From Microbulbifer elongatus (lineage in GTDB: Bacteria > Pseudomonadota > Gammaproteobacteria > Pseudomonadales > Cellvibrionaceae), in NCBI RefSeq assembly GCF_021165935.1, contig NZ_CP088953.1:558001-622000 (forward strand): a stretch of DNA of 64,000 bases, given 5' to 3'. Both the position numbers and the translations under genes were made by a program. Numbering within the stretch: position 1 is the first letter of the stretch; each line of letters begins with the position of its first letter. Below the pieces are notes generated by a model, which made no database searches, was not told the DNA's origin, and worked only from the letters and a program-made list of their open reading frames with translations. Below, piece by piece: positions 8,364-16,556 of this stretch.

Positions 8364-8504
8364 TAACGCCGAGTTCAGGGGCAGGCTGCAATATGTGCCT
8401 TTTGCGCGACAATGGGAGCGCAGCGACCAGCACAAAAGGTGCACAGCGTTGGGCGTCCCGCGGAGGGCCGAAGGCCCGGAGCGAACTGCAGCGCCTTGTT
8501 AGGC
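8364..8504 (-). other. attC site 12
   Basis: It runs from TAACGCC to GTTAGGC, with the type B-like central region GCGTTGGGCGTCCCGCGGAG and pairing arms GCCTTTTGCGCG and AGCACAAAAGGTGC. Confidence 0.87.
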
Positions 8505-9050
8505 TTGCGATGTATCATAAGACATTATTGCTACAAGTTTAGAGCCCGGCTGGGTAGAAAGAGTTATTACCCACTGCTCCATTAATTGGTTTCCGCGAAA
8601 TATTTTGTATGAAGTGGTTTCCAATGGACCAGATTTAGAAACGCTTTCTTTTTTATAACTGAAGCCTGAGCCTTCAGGCGGCAACCATGCCTCCATACTG
8701 GCCATAAGTTTCTCTGGGTTACCTTGATGAATAAAAACCGAACACAGCCCCCTATCTTGAACAGCAATAGCGAAATTGCCATGCTCATTTTTGGAAACCC
8801 AAGCCTTTCCCTTGTAGCCTTGCAGATATTGGTTAGCCCGCTCACTTTTAACTTCGTTAAAGCCCATTTCTTTGGCTTGGCTTTCTGCTTGAGCTGGCTG
8901 TGCACGAGCCACGACACAAGCACCCATATAAAGTTGAATTGGATACGACTTACGAAGAGCCAGTGATTCAGAGCTATCCTGAGACGCTTGCGATACGCAA
9001 GAGATAATAGCGATTAATAGAGCCGCAAAATATTTCATCATCTCTCTCAT
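8499..9050 (-). CDS. Cassette-encoded secreted protein, possibly NMCC_0638-like
   Basis: The protein has up to 183 residues with a signal peptide (MKYFAALLIAIISCVSQASQ). The mature part has YMGACVVARA, then LCSVFIHQG and LEAWLPPEGSGF-like segments; the spaced cysteines and the pattern G-x-C, W-x-S, G-x-C-S-V-F resemble the NMCC_0638 family of periplasmic or lipoprotein-like proteins of unknown function, a tentative match. ATGs at 9050, 9041 and 9038 are all possible; AGAGAG just before the latter two favours them. The stop codon is in attC 12. Confidence 0.65.
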   Translation of the reverse strand: MREMMKYFAALLIAIISCVSQASQDSSESLALRKSYPIQLYMGACVVARAQPAQAESQAKEMGFNEVKSERANQYLQGYKGKAWVSKNEHGNFAIAVQDRGLCSVFIHQGNPEKLMASMEAWLPPEGSGFSYKKESVSKSGPLETTSYKIFRGNQLMEQWVITLSTQPGSKLVAIMSYDTSQA

Positions 9051-9061
9051 GTTTTAGAGCC

Positions 9062-9176
9062 TAACGCCGCGCTCAGCCGCGGCTAACTTTGTGCGCTTTA
9101 TGCGCGATAATGGGAGCGTAGCGACCGCGCATAAAGTGCACAAAGTTAGACGTCGGCCTGCAGCGCATTGTTAACT
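9062..9176 (-). other. attC site 13
   Basis: It runs from TAACGCC to GTTAACT and resembles attC 1 (both have CAGCCGCGGCT and GACGTCGGC), so the two may be of common origin. Confidence 0.87.
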
Positions 9177-9536
9177 GTCTGACTCTATTAGTCGTTGGGC
9201 CAGCTCGACGGGCTCCACCTCCAAACCGAAAAGATGCGCATCCCAATTCGGGCCGACCAAGTGGCCATCAGTATGCATCCCTCTAAGCCAATTATCGATA
9301 AAACTATCCAACCCAATCAAAGATGGTACGGAATCACTCCAAACCTCTTTGCAATGCCTTTTTGCGTAGGACTTATCTGACCAAAATACGTAGACGAGCG
9401 TTTCTTCAAACTCATTTGACTCGCTAGTAGCCCAAGTGCCATCTGGGTGTTTAATACCCCATACTTCACCTGACTCTATAACTCTCCGAACAAATCTTTC
9501 GTAATTTTCTATTGTCGTAGCTGAATCTTGGAACAT
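9171..9536 (-). CDS. DUF2750 family protein (cassette)
   Basis: The 121-residue protein shows the DUF2750 layout: YERFVRRVIESGEVWGIKHP at the start, VYVFWSDKSYAKRHCKEVW, then LDSFIDNWLRGMHTDGHLVG and a closing NWDAHLFGLEVEPVELAQRL. The family is small, cytosolic and of unknown function and is often found in cassettes and beside immunity-like genes. The stop codon lies in attC 13. Confidence 0.8.
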   Translation of the reverse strand: MFQDSATTIENYERFVRRVIESGEVWGIKHPDGTWATSESNEFEETLVYVFWSDKSYAKRHCKEVWSDSVPSLIGLDSFIDNWLRGMHTDGHLVGPNWDAHLFGLEVEPVELAQRLIESDS

Positions 9537-9558
9537 AGTTTAATTCATGAGTGACAGT

Positions 9559-9699
9559 TAACGCCGCCAACAGGGGCGCCCAACGTTGTGCGCCTTTTGC
9601 GCAATAATGGGAGCGACAGCGACCGCGCAAAAGGTGCACAGCGTTGGGCGTCCCGCGGAGGGCCAAAGGCCCGGAGCAAACTGCTTGGCCTTGTTATGA
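9559..9699 (-). other. attC site 14
   Basis: It runs from TAACGCC to GTTATGA and is the closest relative of the interrupted attC 9, which it allows to be reconstructed. Confidence 0.88.
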
Positions 9700-10074
9700 G
9701 CCGGGGCAACCGAGTGGCTCTCTACTATACCTTTCAAACCCAACTTTGCTCGCCAACTTAAACTCTTGATTTGATATCGATATTAATTGCTGAGTTTTAT
9801 CTGATCCATCTGGCCACACTAAACTAAGCGTATCTCCTGAAATACTCCATTTTCCACCAGGGCCGGGCTTCTCAACCTCCAGCGAACACGGCACAATTGC
9901 AATACAAAAGTTTTCACTCTCTTGGAAGTTAAGTTTAATGTAACCGCTTTTCCCCATATTAAAATACCAAACTCCAAGTATTAGCTCCGACTTAGAGGGT
10001 ACTGGCACAACGCTGTATTGACTAGTGCAGCCAGTCAGAATTACGACAAGAAAAACTATCACATACTTGATCAA
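9694..10074 (-). CDS. Cassette-encoded lipoprotein
   Basis: The open frame extends to 10,239 through attC 15, but the plausible start is TTG at 10,074, giving LIKYVIVFLVVILTGC, a lipoprotein signal peptide with lipobox V-I-L-T-G-C. The mature domain (about 110 residues) has LILGVWYFNMGKSGYIKLNF and GKWSISGDTLSLVW, resembling lipocalin-like 'W-x-x-x-G' beta-barrel domains that monitor or bind small molecules; the exact family is not known to me. The stop codon is in attC 14. Confidence 0.65.
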   Translation of the reverse strand: MIKYVIVFLVVILTGCTSQYSVVPVPSKSELILGVWYFNMGKSGYIKLNFQESENFCIAIVPCSLEVEKPGPGGKWSISGDTLSLVWPDGSDKTQQLISISNQEFKLASKVGFERYSREPLGCPGS

Positions 10075-10093
10075 ACTTTCGATCTCAGGCTCA

Positions 10094-10235
10094 TAACGCC
10101 CACGGCAGGGGCGGCTTACCTTGCGCACGTTTTGCGCGAAAATGGGAGCGAAGCGACCCGCGCTAAACGTGCGCAAGGTAAGCTGTCCCGCGGAGGCCCG
10201 AAGGGCCGGAGCTTTACTGCCCGTGCTTGTTATGA
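10094..10235 (-). other. attC site 15 (type C)
   Basis: It runs from TAACGCC to GTTATGA and is closely related to attC 8. Confidence 0.87.
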
Positions 10236-10661
10236 GCACTCGATGGCAGCGGACTCGCTGTATGATTGGAACTCGTAATTTAGGAATGAAACGGATCCTT
10301 TGTGTTTACAAGAACCAGAAAAATACTCAAATCTTATGGTGATAGCTGTATCTGCGATAGTGCTATCTTGCTCTATATGCGAAGTTGTCAACCATAGAGA
10401 GCTAGGTGAAATCAAAGGAAATTCTTCTAGAACATGACTCGGAATTTCAACTTTAACTCCTGACACCTCGATCTTTTCAATCTCCACTGTTGTCTTGTGA
10501 CTGTAATCTCTAGAGACACTTATTTTAAGTCCAAGCTGAACTTCAGCCAGAGAGTATGGCAACAACCGTTTATAGGTAATCTCTTGCCAATGGTGAAAAT
10601 CTTCTTGGGATGCAGAAGCAGTACCACTTAGAACTGCTAAAAATAATACGATTATTCTCAT
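10230..10661 (-). CDS. Cassette-encoded secreted protein, hypothetical
   Basis: The 143-residue protein starts with a signal peptide (MRIIVLFLAVLSGTASASQE, probable cleavage after ASA). The mature part is beta-rich (VQLGLKISVSRDYSHKTTVE; ITIRFEYFSGSCKHKGSVSF) and holds two cysteines near the end, one penultimate (AAIECS). The family is not recognised. It is the first gene downstream of the second SOS-box cassette. The stop codon lies in attC 15. Confidence 0.65.
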   Translation of the reverse strand: MRIIVLFLAVLSGTASASQEDFHHWQEITYKRLLPYSLAEVQLGLKISVSRDYSHKTTVEIEKIEVSGVKVEIPSHVLEEFPLISPSSLWLTTSHIEQDSTIADTAITIRFEYFSGSCKHKGSVSFLNYEFQSYSESAAIECS

Positions 10662-10679
10662 TCTTGGCTCTCAAGCTCA

Positions 10680-10780
10680 TAACGAATTAGATATGCGTCG
10701 CCGTTAATAAAATTGGCGGCGCCTTTGCGCAAGCAAAGGTGGTGACAATTTTTAGGCGACGCATCATCGGGTTGTTATGA
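10680..10780 (-). other. attC site 16
   Basis: It is identical to attC 11. Confidence 0.88.
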
Positions 10781-10988
10781 GTCGCTCGTGGCACGATGTC
10801 TGAATTCTCTAAATAACCTGTTTGAGCTTCAGTCTATCATGCTACGGAGGAAGGAGCTGCCAGAGCTAGATTCGCGGCCTTGCTTCGATGCATCTGCGGC
10901 GCCGCATCAACTTCGTTATGCGAGCGACGCTGAAGCTTCGAAGCCTACACGAAAGACGAATCGTTGACTACGGATTTTCCCGCCAATA

Positions 10989-11004
10989 CTGTATTTTTAT
11001 ACAG
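10989..11004 (-). promoter_or_regulatory. LexA (SOS) box in ORF-less cassette, copy 2
   Basis: It has the same CTG-N10-CAG palindrome as at 8286-8301, placed upstream of the gene at 10,230-10,661. Confidence 0.65.
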
Positions 11005-11066
11005 CACCCTATAGCACCCAGTTTTTGTTTATTTTTGGCTCGCACAAACTAGAGCGAGCGAGCTCA

Positions 11067-11183
11067 TAACGCCCAGCGCAGGCGCAGCCAGCGCGGAGCG
11101 CATTTTGTGTTAATGTTTGAGCGACAGCGAGTAACACAAAAGGTGCGTAGCGTTGGCTGTCGCTCTGCCGCTGTTTGTTAGGC
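11067..11183 (-). other. attC site 17 (type A)
   Basis: It runs from TAACGCC to GTTAGGC and differs from attC 2 and attC 5 at only a few positions. It is the attC nearest the expected integrase side. Confidence 0.88.
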
Positions 11184-11597
11184 ATTTCTTGCCTTAATAG
11201 TTGTTGCAATGCTAAGAACTAAAAAAGATAACGACCACAAGAAATATGCAAGGAAATCTGATGGCTTATCGATTGTAAGCTTTGCAGATACTAAAATTGA
11301 AAAAAATGCGGCCACCATCAGAGTAATATTTTTTATTTCAAAATTGCTTTTTATCTTTCCGAATGAAAATGCGCACCACAAAAATACTAGGTTATAAAAT
11401 GGAGATGCTACAAAAAGCAAAAACAGGGCTCCACTAATGCTCGCAAGCTCACTCAACTCCATAGAGGTTATTATGCCTGCCGAAAAAATTGCGGTCATCG
11501 ACGCCATAACTAAACCAAAGAACCAAATACCATCAAATGGGTAAGTTAAAGACAAGACGTAAAGCCCTATAGCCGATATGTACAATGTTCGAACCAT
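11178..11597 (-). CDS. Cassette-encoded integral membrane protein
   Basis: The 139-residue protein consists almost entirely of four hydrophobic segments: about residues 5-22, 26-46 (WFFGLVMASMTAIFSAGIIT), 54-75 and 90-134 (two passes), with few charges until the C-terminal TTIKARNA. There is no signature of a known transporter. The ATG lies eight bases from the terminal GTTAGGC site, so this is the first cassette of the array in integron order, the one best expressed in a normal integron. Confidence 0.7.
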   Translation of the reverse strand: MVRTLYISAIGLYVLSLTYPFDGIWFFGLVMASMTAIFSAGIITSMELSELASISGALFLLFVASPFYNLVFLWCAFSFGKIKSNFEIKNITLMVAAFFSILVSAKLTIDKPSDFLAYFLWSLSFLVLSIATTIKARNA

Positions 11598-11604
11598 TAC
11601 GTAT

Positions 11605-11611
11605 GCCTAAC
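11605..11611 (-). other. Terminal GTTAGGC core site, possible attI remnant
   Basis: On the minus strand GTTAGGC precedes the first cassette, but the sequence upstream (CGATATAACT) is not an attC arm. A simple recombination core at this place is what an attI site provides. No second binding repeat or intI was found. Confidence 0.5.
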
Positions 11612-11627
11612 AGTTATATCGTGATGA

Positions 11628-11703
11628 TGCCTATATATAGGCACAATATCCATATATAGGAATAAGTGTTCATATTTGGCTACTTATTCCTATATGTGGC
11701 CAC
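11628..11703. repeat. Cluster of palindromes at the array boundary
   Basis: It contains a perfect 16-bp palindrome TGCCTATATATAGGCA (11628-11643), then a 17-bp inverted repeat with one mismatch (11651-11667 with 11682-11698, spacer 14 nt) whose arms contain TATAGGAATAAGT, and lastly GTGGCCAC (11696-11703). They lie between the attI-like site and the next gene, where the cassette promoter and its regulators would be expected. Confidence 0.7.
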
Positions 11704-12105
11704 CTAAATTTCAATGCTAAAATCAACATCTTGGCATTCATTCACTAACCCTTCCTTGATTCTGTGCCCTAGCCCCAACCCTATCGCGACGCCTCTCGTG
11801 GTTATCCAGGATCGTGTGCCAGGGCTGTACCTGGCACCGGCAGATTTCAGCAGTTGCTGATATTCACACTCTCTTGCAAATACTTTTACCGCGACCGCAT
11901 CGGCCCGCCTTCTTGCACTGCGGCTTCTTTCGCTGCTTCCCGGACTCGCTTTCGGGCGCTCATCTACAATCAGCTCAACGGTGGTATATATTTTTGACCC
12001 GCAGTCGGATTGCCGATAACGAACAGCGCAAAGTCTTTCCCCGTAGCGTCGTTGATACGCCTTGGAGCCTTTGTCGCCAGGCTTGATTGTCTTGGTAACT
12101 TCCAT
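11704..12105 (-). CDS. Conserved hypothetical protein
   Basis: The 133-residue basic protein starts at the ATG at 12,105 (GGAGGG four bases upstream). It begins MEVTKTIKPGDKGSKAYQRR and continues with the pattern RLCAVRYR and TTVELIVDE, seen in small proteins of unknown function from mobile elements and chromosomes of Pseudomonas and Marinobacter. A middle stretch rich in S, R and A looks disordered, and the C-terminus is acidic (ECQDVDFSIEI). It sits 25 nt after ubiD, possibly co-transcribed, and is the first chromosomal gene beside the integron. Confidence 0.65.
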   Translation of the reverse strand: MEVTKTIKPGDKGSKAYQRRYGERLCAVRYRQSDCGSKIYTTVELIVDERPKASPGSSERSRSARRRADAVAVKVFARECEYQQLLKSAGARYSPGTRSWITTRGVAIGLGLGHRIKEGLVNECQDVDFSIEI

Positions 12106-12130
12106 TTGCCCTCCATGGCATGAATGTTTA

Positions 12131-13594
12131 TCAAATCCCGAGCTTGTCCCAGATTTCATCGATCTGCTGTGTCACTTCCGGGTCTTTTACGATCGGGCGC
12201 CCCCACTCTCTGGTTGTCTCACCTTCCCATTTGTTGGTCGCATCAAAGCCAATTTTCGAGCCGAGGCCGGAGACCGGAGAGGCGAAATCCAGGTAGTCGA
12301 TCGGGGTATTCTCCACCATTACCGTATCGCGTGCGGGGTCCATTCTGGTGGTCATGGCCCAGATTACATCTTTCCAATCCCGGGCGTTTACGTCGTCGTC
12401 GGTGACGATGACAAATTTGGTGTACATGAACTGTCGCAGAAATGACCAGACCCCCATCATCACCCGTTTGGCGTGGCCGGCGTACTGCTTTTTCATTGTG
12501 ACAACGGCGAGCCTGTAGGAGCAGCCCTCCGGGGGAAGATAGAAATCGACAATCTCCGGGAATTGCTTGCGCAGTATTGGTACGAAGACCTCATTTAATG
12601 CTTCCCCCAGTACGGCGGGTTCATCCGGCGGACGGCCGGTGTAGGTACTGTGATAGATGGGATCTTTGCGGTGGGTGATCTTTTCCACGGTAAAAACCGG
12701 GAAGCGATCGACTTCATTGTAATAGCCGGTGTGGTCGCCGTAGGGGCCTTCGTCGGCCATATCGTCCGGGTAGATGTAGCCTTCGAGCACATATTCGGCA
12801 CTGGCCGGTACCTGCAGGTTACTGAGCCTGGCGTCTGCTACTTCGGTCTTACTGCCGCGCAGGAGTCCGGCAAAGGCGTATTCCGAGAGGGTATCCGGCA
12901 CCGGGGTGACCGCCCCGAGGATGGTCGCAGGGTCCGCACCCAACGCGACGGCGACCGGGAACGGCTCGCCCGGATACTGCTGCTGCCATTCGCGGAAGTC
13001 CAGGGCGCCCCCGCGGTGAGAGAGCCAACGCATGATCAGGCGGTTTTTGCCGATCAGCTGCATGCGGTAGATACCGAGGTTCTGGCGTTTCTTTTCCGGT
13101 CCGCGGGTGATCACCAGAGGCCAGGTAACCAGAGGCGCGGCATCCCCGGGCCAACAGGTCTGTATCGGCAGTCTGGTGAGATCAATATCGGCGGTGTCGA
13201 TTTCAAATTGTTGCGAGTCGGCCTTGCTCACCACCTTGGGCCCCATGTACATGACCTGCTTGAAGATGGGGAGCTTTTGCCAGGCGTCTTTGAAGCCTTC
13301 CGGCGGTTGCGGCTCTTTCAGGAACGCGAGCAGCTCGCCCACCTGACGCAGCTCATTGACCGACTCTTTACCCATCCCGAGGGCGACGCGCTCGGGTGTG
13401 CCGAACAGGTTGGCGAGGACCGGGGTGTCGTAACCGGTGGGGTTTTCAAACAGCAGAGCGGGACCGCCGGCACGCAATACGCGATCGGCAATTTCGGTCA
13501 TTTCCAGCACGGGGCTGACAGGGTGTTTGATTCGCTTGAGAAGGCCGCGCTTTTCCAGTAACTGGATAAAGTCGCGCAGGTCTTTGTATTTCAT
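12131..13594 (-). CDS. ubiD: UbiD, 4-hydroxy-3-polyprenylbenzoate decarboxylase
   Basis: The 487-residue protein matches UbiD along its full length. It decarboxylates 4-hydroxy-3-polyprenylbenzoate in ubiquinone synthesis using prenylated FMN made by UbiX. Characteristic segments are QNLGIYRMQ (R177), [20 protein letters not shown] (E271 and E282) and the C-terminal [19 protein letters not shown]177, E271 and E282 look like the catalytic E-R-E set. There is no frameshift. The ATG at 13,594 gives the normal N-terminus [10 protein letters not shown]. Confidence 0.97.
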   Translation of the reverse strand: MKYKDLRDFIQLLEKRGLLKRIKHPVSPVLEMTEIADRVLRAGGPALLFENPTGYDTPVLANLFGTPERVALGMGKESVNELRQVGELLAFLKEPQPPEGFKDAWQKLPIFKQVMYMGPKVVSKADSQQFEIDTADIDLTRLPIQTCWPGDAAPLVTWPLVITRGPEKKRQNLGIYRMQLIGKNRLIMRWLSHRGGALDFREWQQQYPGEPFPVAVALGADPATILGAVTPVPDTLSEYAFAGLLRGSKTEVADARLSNLQVPASAEYVLEGYIYPDDMADEGPYGDHTGYYNEVDRFPVFTVEKITHRKDPIYHSTYTGRPPDEPAVLGEALNEVFVPILRKQFPEIVDFYLPPEGCSYRLAVVTMKKQYAGHAKRVMMGVWSFLRQFMYTKFVIVTDDDVNARDWKDVIWAMTTRMDPARDTVMVENTPIDYLDFASPVSGLGSKIGFDATNKWEGETTREWGRPIVKDPEVTQQIDEIWDKLGI

Positions 13595-13704
13595 GTTTTA
13601 CCGGTCGATGACTGTAGGCAACGGCCAGTGTAAAACAGACAGAGAAAAAAATAACGCCGCGCTGGTATCAGGCGCCGTAGAAAGCGGAGGGAGGTGGGGA
13701 ACAA

Positions 13705-13726
13705 CCCGCAGCGGTTGAGCTGCGGG
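13705..13726 (-). terminator. Possible terminator after the RRM gene
   Basis: A perfect 8-bp stem CCCGCAGC/GCTGCGGG with a 6-nt loop lies just past the RRM stop codon. The following T-tract on the minus strand is weak (TTGTTCC), so termination is uncertain. Confidence 0.45.
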
Positions 13727-13747
13727 CTGCCGAACTTCTAAGAGATC

Positions 13748-14017
13748 TTAGAAGCGGGGGCGACGCGGACGGTCTTCGCGCGGCTTGGCTTCGTTAACAC
13801 GGATGTTACGGCCAGACAGCGGCTGATCATTCATTTCTTCGATAGCCTTACGCGCTTCGTCGTCGTTCGGCATTTCTACGAAACCAAAACCTTTAGAACG
13901 GCCAGTTTCCCGGTCAGTGATTACAGTAGCCCGGGAGATTTCACCGAACGCACCAAATGCTTCGTGCAGTTCGTCAGAGGTTACGCCGTAGGCCAGATTT
14001 CCGATATAGATATTCAC
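13748..14017 (-). CDS. RNA-recognition-motif (RRM) RNA-binding protein
   Basis: The single 89-residue RRM has RNP2 NIYIGNLAY at the N-terminus and RNP1 SKGFGFVEM at about 41-49, ending in a basic tail (REDRPRRPRF). Bacterial single-RRM proteins of this type bind single-stranded RNA and are often cold-induced. It is monocistronic, between ubiD and rho. Confidence 0.9.
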   Translation of the reverse strand: MNIYIGNLAYGVTSDELHEAFGAFGEISRATVITDRETGRSKGFGFVEMPNDDEARKAIEEMNDQPLSGRNIRVNEAKPREDRPRRPRF

Positions 14018-14272
14018 AAAAAAGTCTCACTAGAGTCAGTGGGCTGTCGAGCAATACACAAATGGCAACCAGCTCCACCGAGTTCACCATTTGAGATTGA
14101 TCCAGAGTCGCTCGACTTCCCAGCCGCGCGGGATCAATTCGGTCAGTGTTGAAATACTGTTCAACACTTTATTGTTGGCCTTTATATGCCTATCGCAATG
14201 CCTTTTCAACTGAATTCGGCGTAATTTCACGCCTGTTTTATCGCATTGCAAAAATTGTCCATTCCATGCAAA

Positions 14273-14299
14273 AAAGGCCTGCATATTGCGCAGGCCTTT
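14273..14299 (-). terminator. Rho-independent terminator of rho
   Basis: The stem AAAGGCCTGC/GCAGGCCTTT with a 7-nt loop is followed on the minus strand by a T run. It begins 15 bases past the rho stop codon. The rest of 14,018-14,272 shows no other gene. Confidence 0.88.
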
Positions 14300-14313
14300 A
14301 CTCTGTATCGGAA

Positions 14314-15573
14314 TTATTTCCGTTTCATGGACAAGAAGAATTCGTCGTTGGTTTTGAAGTCTTTGAGCTTGTCGATCAGGAATTCGGTGGCGGCGAGATC
14401 TTCCATATCGTGCAGCAGCTTGCGCAGGATCCACACCCGCTGCAGCTCCCCTTCCGGCATTAGCAGCTCTTCGCGGCGGGTACCGGAACGACGCACGTTG
14501 ATTGCGGGGTATACACGTTTTTCAGCGATCTTGCGGTCCAGCTGCAGCTCCATGTTACCGGTGCCCTTGAACTCTTCGAAGATCACTTCGTCCATTTTGG
14601 AGCCCGTATCCACCAGGGCGGTAGCGATGATAGACAGGCTGCCGCCTTCTTCAATGTTACGCGCTGCACCAAAGAAGCGCTTGGGCCGCTCCAGGGCGTG
14701 GGCATCCACACCACCGGTAAGCACTTTACCGGAGCTCGGCACGGTGGTGTTGTACGCGCGTGCCAGGCGGGTAATGGAGTCCAGCAGGATCACCACGTCT
14801 TTCTTGTGTTCGACCAGGCGCTTGGCCTTTTCGATCACCATTTCGGCGACCTGTACGTGGCGCGCCGGCGGCTCGTCAAAGGTGGACGCAACCACTTCAC
14901 CACGCACGGAGCGCTGCATCTCGGTAACCTCTTCCGGGCGCTCGTCGATCAGCAGTACGATCAGATGACACTCGGGGTTGTTGCGGGTAATGGCCTGGGC
15001 CATGTTCTGCAACATGATGGTCTTACCGGCCTTGGGCGGTGCGACGATCAGCCCGCGCTGACCTTTGCCGATGGGGGCTACCAGGTCGATGATGCGGCCG
15101 ATGAGGTCTTCGGAGGAGCCGTTACCACATTCGAGACCGAGGCGGTCGTTGGGGAACAGCGGGGTGAGGTTTTCGAAAAGAATCTTGTTGCGGGCGTTTT
15201 CCGGCTTGTCGAAGTTGATCTCGCTGACTTTCAGCAGGGCAAAGTAGCGTTCACCTTCTTTGGGGGGGCGAATCTTGCCGGAAATGGAGTCGCCGGTACG
15301 CAGGTTAAAGCGTCGAATCTGGCTGGGGGATACGTAGATATCATCGGGGCCGGCCAGATAGGAGGAGTCCGCAGACCGCAGGAAACCAAAGCCATCCTGA
15401 AGGATTTCCAATACACCTTCGCCATAGATGTCTTCGCCGCTTTTGGCGTGGCGCTTCAGGATATTGAATATGATGTCCTGTTTGCGCGAGCGGGCGACAT
15501 TCTCGAGTCCCGCGCCCTTGGCAATTTCGATCAGTTCTTCAATGGGTTTGGTTTTTAATTCAGAAAGGTTCAT
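14314..15573 (-). CDS. rho: Transcription termination factor Rho
   Basis: The 419-residue protein is full length. The N-terminal RNA-binding cold-shock fold contains GFGFLR (61-66); the ATPase has P-loop APPKAGKT (178-185) and Walker [14 protein letters not shown] (204-216), followed by the Q-loop and the conserved [20 protein letters not shown] region. Rho is a hexameric RNA helicase that ends untranslated transcripts. The gene has a long upstream leader and its own terminator, consistent with a monocistronic, autoregulated gene. Confidence 0.98.
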   Translation of the reverse strand: MNLSELKTKPIEELIEIAKGAGLENVARSRKQDIIFNILKRHAKSGEDIYGEGVLEILQDGFGFLRSADSSYLAGPDDIYVSPSQIRRFNLRTGDSISGKIRPPKEGERYFALLKVSEINFDKPENARNKILFENLTPLFPNDRLGLECGNGSSEDLIGRIIDLVAPIGKGQRGLIVAPPKAGKTIMLQNMAQAITRNNPECHLIVLLIDERPEEVTEMQRSVRGEVVASTFDEPPARHVQVAEMVIEKAKRLVEHKKDVVILLDSITRLARAYNTTVPSSGKVLTGGVDAHALERPKRFFGAARNIEEGGSLSIIATALVDTGSKMDEVIFEEFKGTGNMELQLDRKIAEKRVYPAINVRRSGTRREELLMPEGELQRVWILRKLLHDMEDLAATEFLIDKLKDFKTNDEFFLSMKRK

Positions 15574-15677
15574 ACCAATTGCTTTATTACGGTTTCTTCT
15601 GTCGGTTGGCGCGGACGCGCCGGACGTTTCTGCGGAGGGGGTTGAAGTTTCGATGGTGATATTGCCCGGTTCGACAT
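15570..15677 (-). CDS. Possible rho leader peptide
   Basis: A 35-codon frame ([20 protein letters not shown] and onward) ends with a TGA that overlaps the rho start as ATGA. E. coli rho also has a short leader peptide gene (rhoL, 33 codons) in its attenuated leader, but the sequences do not resemble each other. No clear ribosome binding site precedes the ATG, so it may not be translated on its own. A GTG at 15,755 would make it 61 codons. Confidence 0.3.
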   Translation of the reverse strand: MSNRAISPSKLQPPPQKRPARPRQPTEETVIKQLV

Positions 15678-15982
15678 GCCGACGGTTTGACTGACCGCAC
15701 GCAACTCTTCACAGATAAACGACTCGCTAATACGAATGACCACTCGCAAGGGCACACCGGATGCGGCAGAAGTGCCAGGCGGGGATCGTTCAACTTGAGG
15801 AGTTTGCGCCGGAGAGGCTGCGTCAGCAGCGGGGTTGGCGACTTGGCTCAGGTCTGGACTGAACAGTTAATTTGATTACTAGGCAGTATAACCGCAGTTC
15901 GGCATCCTGCAAGGCCTAATTCTTATACATTCCGGCCCTTAAAACGGCAGGCGAGGCGCCCAGGGCGCCCCGCTCGCGGAGA
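15678..15982 (-). promoter_or_regulatory. rho leader and trxA-rho intergenic region
   Basis: About 300 bases hold no confident gene. Leaders of rho in gammaproteobacteria carry Rho utilisation sites for autogenous attenuation; the minus-strand transcript has C-rich, G-poor stretches (for example AACCCCCTCC near 15,640) that would suit this. No factor-independent terminator is seen for trxA. Confidence 0.4.
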
Positions 15983-16309
15983 TCAGATCTGGCTGTCGAT
16001 GAATTCGGTCAGCTGTGCGCGGGACAGCGCCCCGACCTTGGTGCCTTCCACATTGCCGCCCTTGAACAGCAGCAGGGTGGGGATACCACGCACGTTGTAC
16101 TTGGCGGCGGCTTCCTTGTTGGCATCCACGTCCACTTTGACGATTTTCAGCTTCTCGCCGTAGTGACCCGCCAGATCTTCCAGCACCGGTGCGATCATCT
16201 TGCAGGGGCCACACCATTGTGCCCAGAAGTCCACCAGTACCGGGCCTTCCGCCTTGAGTACTTCAGCTTCAAATTCTGCATCGGTTACGTTGACGATGTT
16301 CGCGCTCAT
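15983..16309 (-). CDS. trxA: Thioredoxin 1
   Basis: The protein has 108 residues with the active site WCGPC at 32-36 in [14 protein letters not shown] and the cis-proline segment [10 protein letters not shown]. It is a general disulfide reductant of the cytosol, reduced by TrxB. The ATG at 16,309 is chosen because AGGAAAGC stands three bases upstream and the length matches E. coli TrxA; longer in-frame starts would add a non-conserved tail. The trxA-rho neighbourhood is typical of gammaproteobacteria. Confidence 0.97.
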   Translation of the reverse strand: MSANIVNVTDAEFEAEVLKAEGPVLVDFWAQWCGPCKMIAPVLEDLAGHYGEKLKIVKVDVDANKEAAAKYNVRGIPTLLLFKGGNVEGTKVGALSRAQLTEFIDSQI

Positions 16310-16556
16310 AGTGCTTTCCTGTGATTCGGTTTCTTTAGGCCCAGCGGCTGTGCCGGCAGACATGACAGACTGCGCAGGCAATCGTGAAGCGGCCGCGCCG
16401 GAAGTCATGATAAGTACCGCCCGCAGGCCCCGCAAGGCAAATGGTCTCGTCGCCACTGGCAATTCGTCCCATTATAAGGGCGTGTTATTGCAGCAGATTG
16501 GCATTGCGCTCTATATGAGGGCCGCGGCCGCCATTTCAAGGGCCCGGTTGCACCGG

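Larger units (their letters stand above)
7977..8370. repeat. Copy 1 of a duplicated ORF-less integron cassette
   Basis: This 394-bp stretch is identical by eye to 10,680-11,073. It comprises attC 11, a 280-bp body and the first bases of the next attC. No ORF longer than about 42 codons exists in the body (a plus-strand ATG at 8140 without ribosome binding site). The body contains a perfect LexA-type box. Confidence 0.9.
10680..11073. repeat. Copy 2 of a duplicated ORF-less integron cassette
   Basis: It is identical by eye over 394 bp to 7,977-8,370 at an offset of exactly 2,703 bp. Complete identity, including noncoding body and attC, implies recent cassette duplication by excision and reinsertion, or by recombination. 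Confidence 0.9.

Noticed and set aside
10075..10239. N-terminal extension of the cassette lipoprotein
   Set aside because: The extension would be translated through attC 15, and it would place a lipoprotein signal peptide inside the protein.
11814..12086. Plus-strand frame next to the array as an integrase remnant
   Set aside because: It has no tyrosine-recombinase motif and lies opposite the conserved hypothetical gene.
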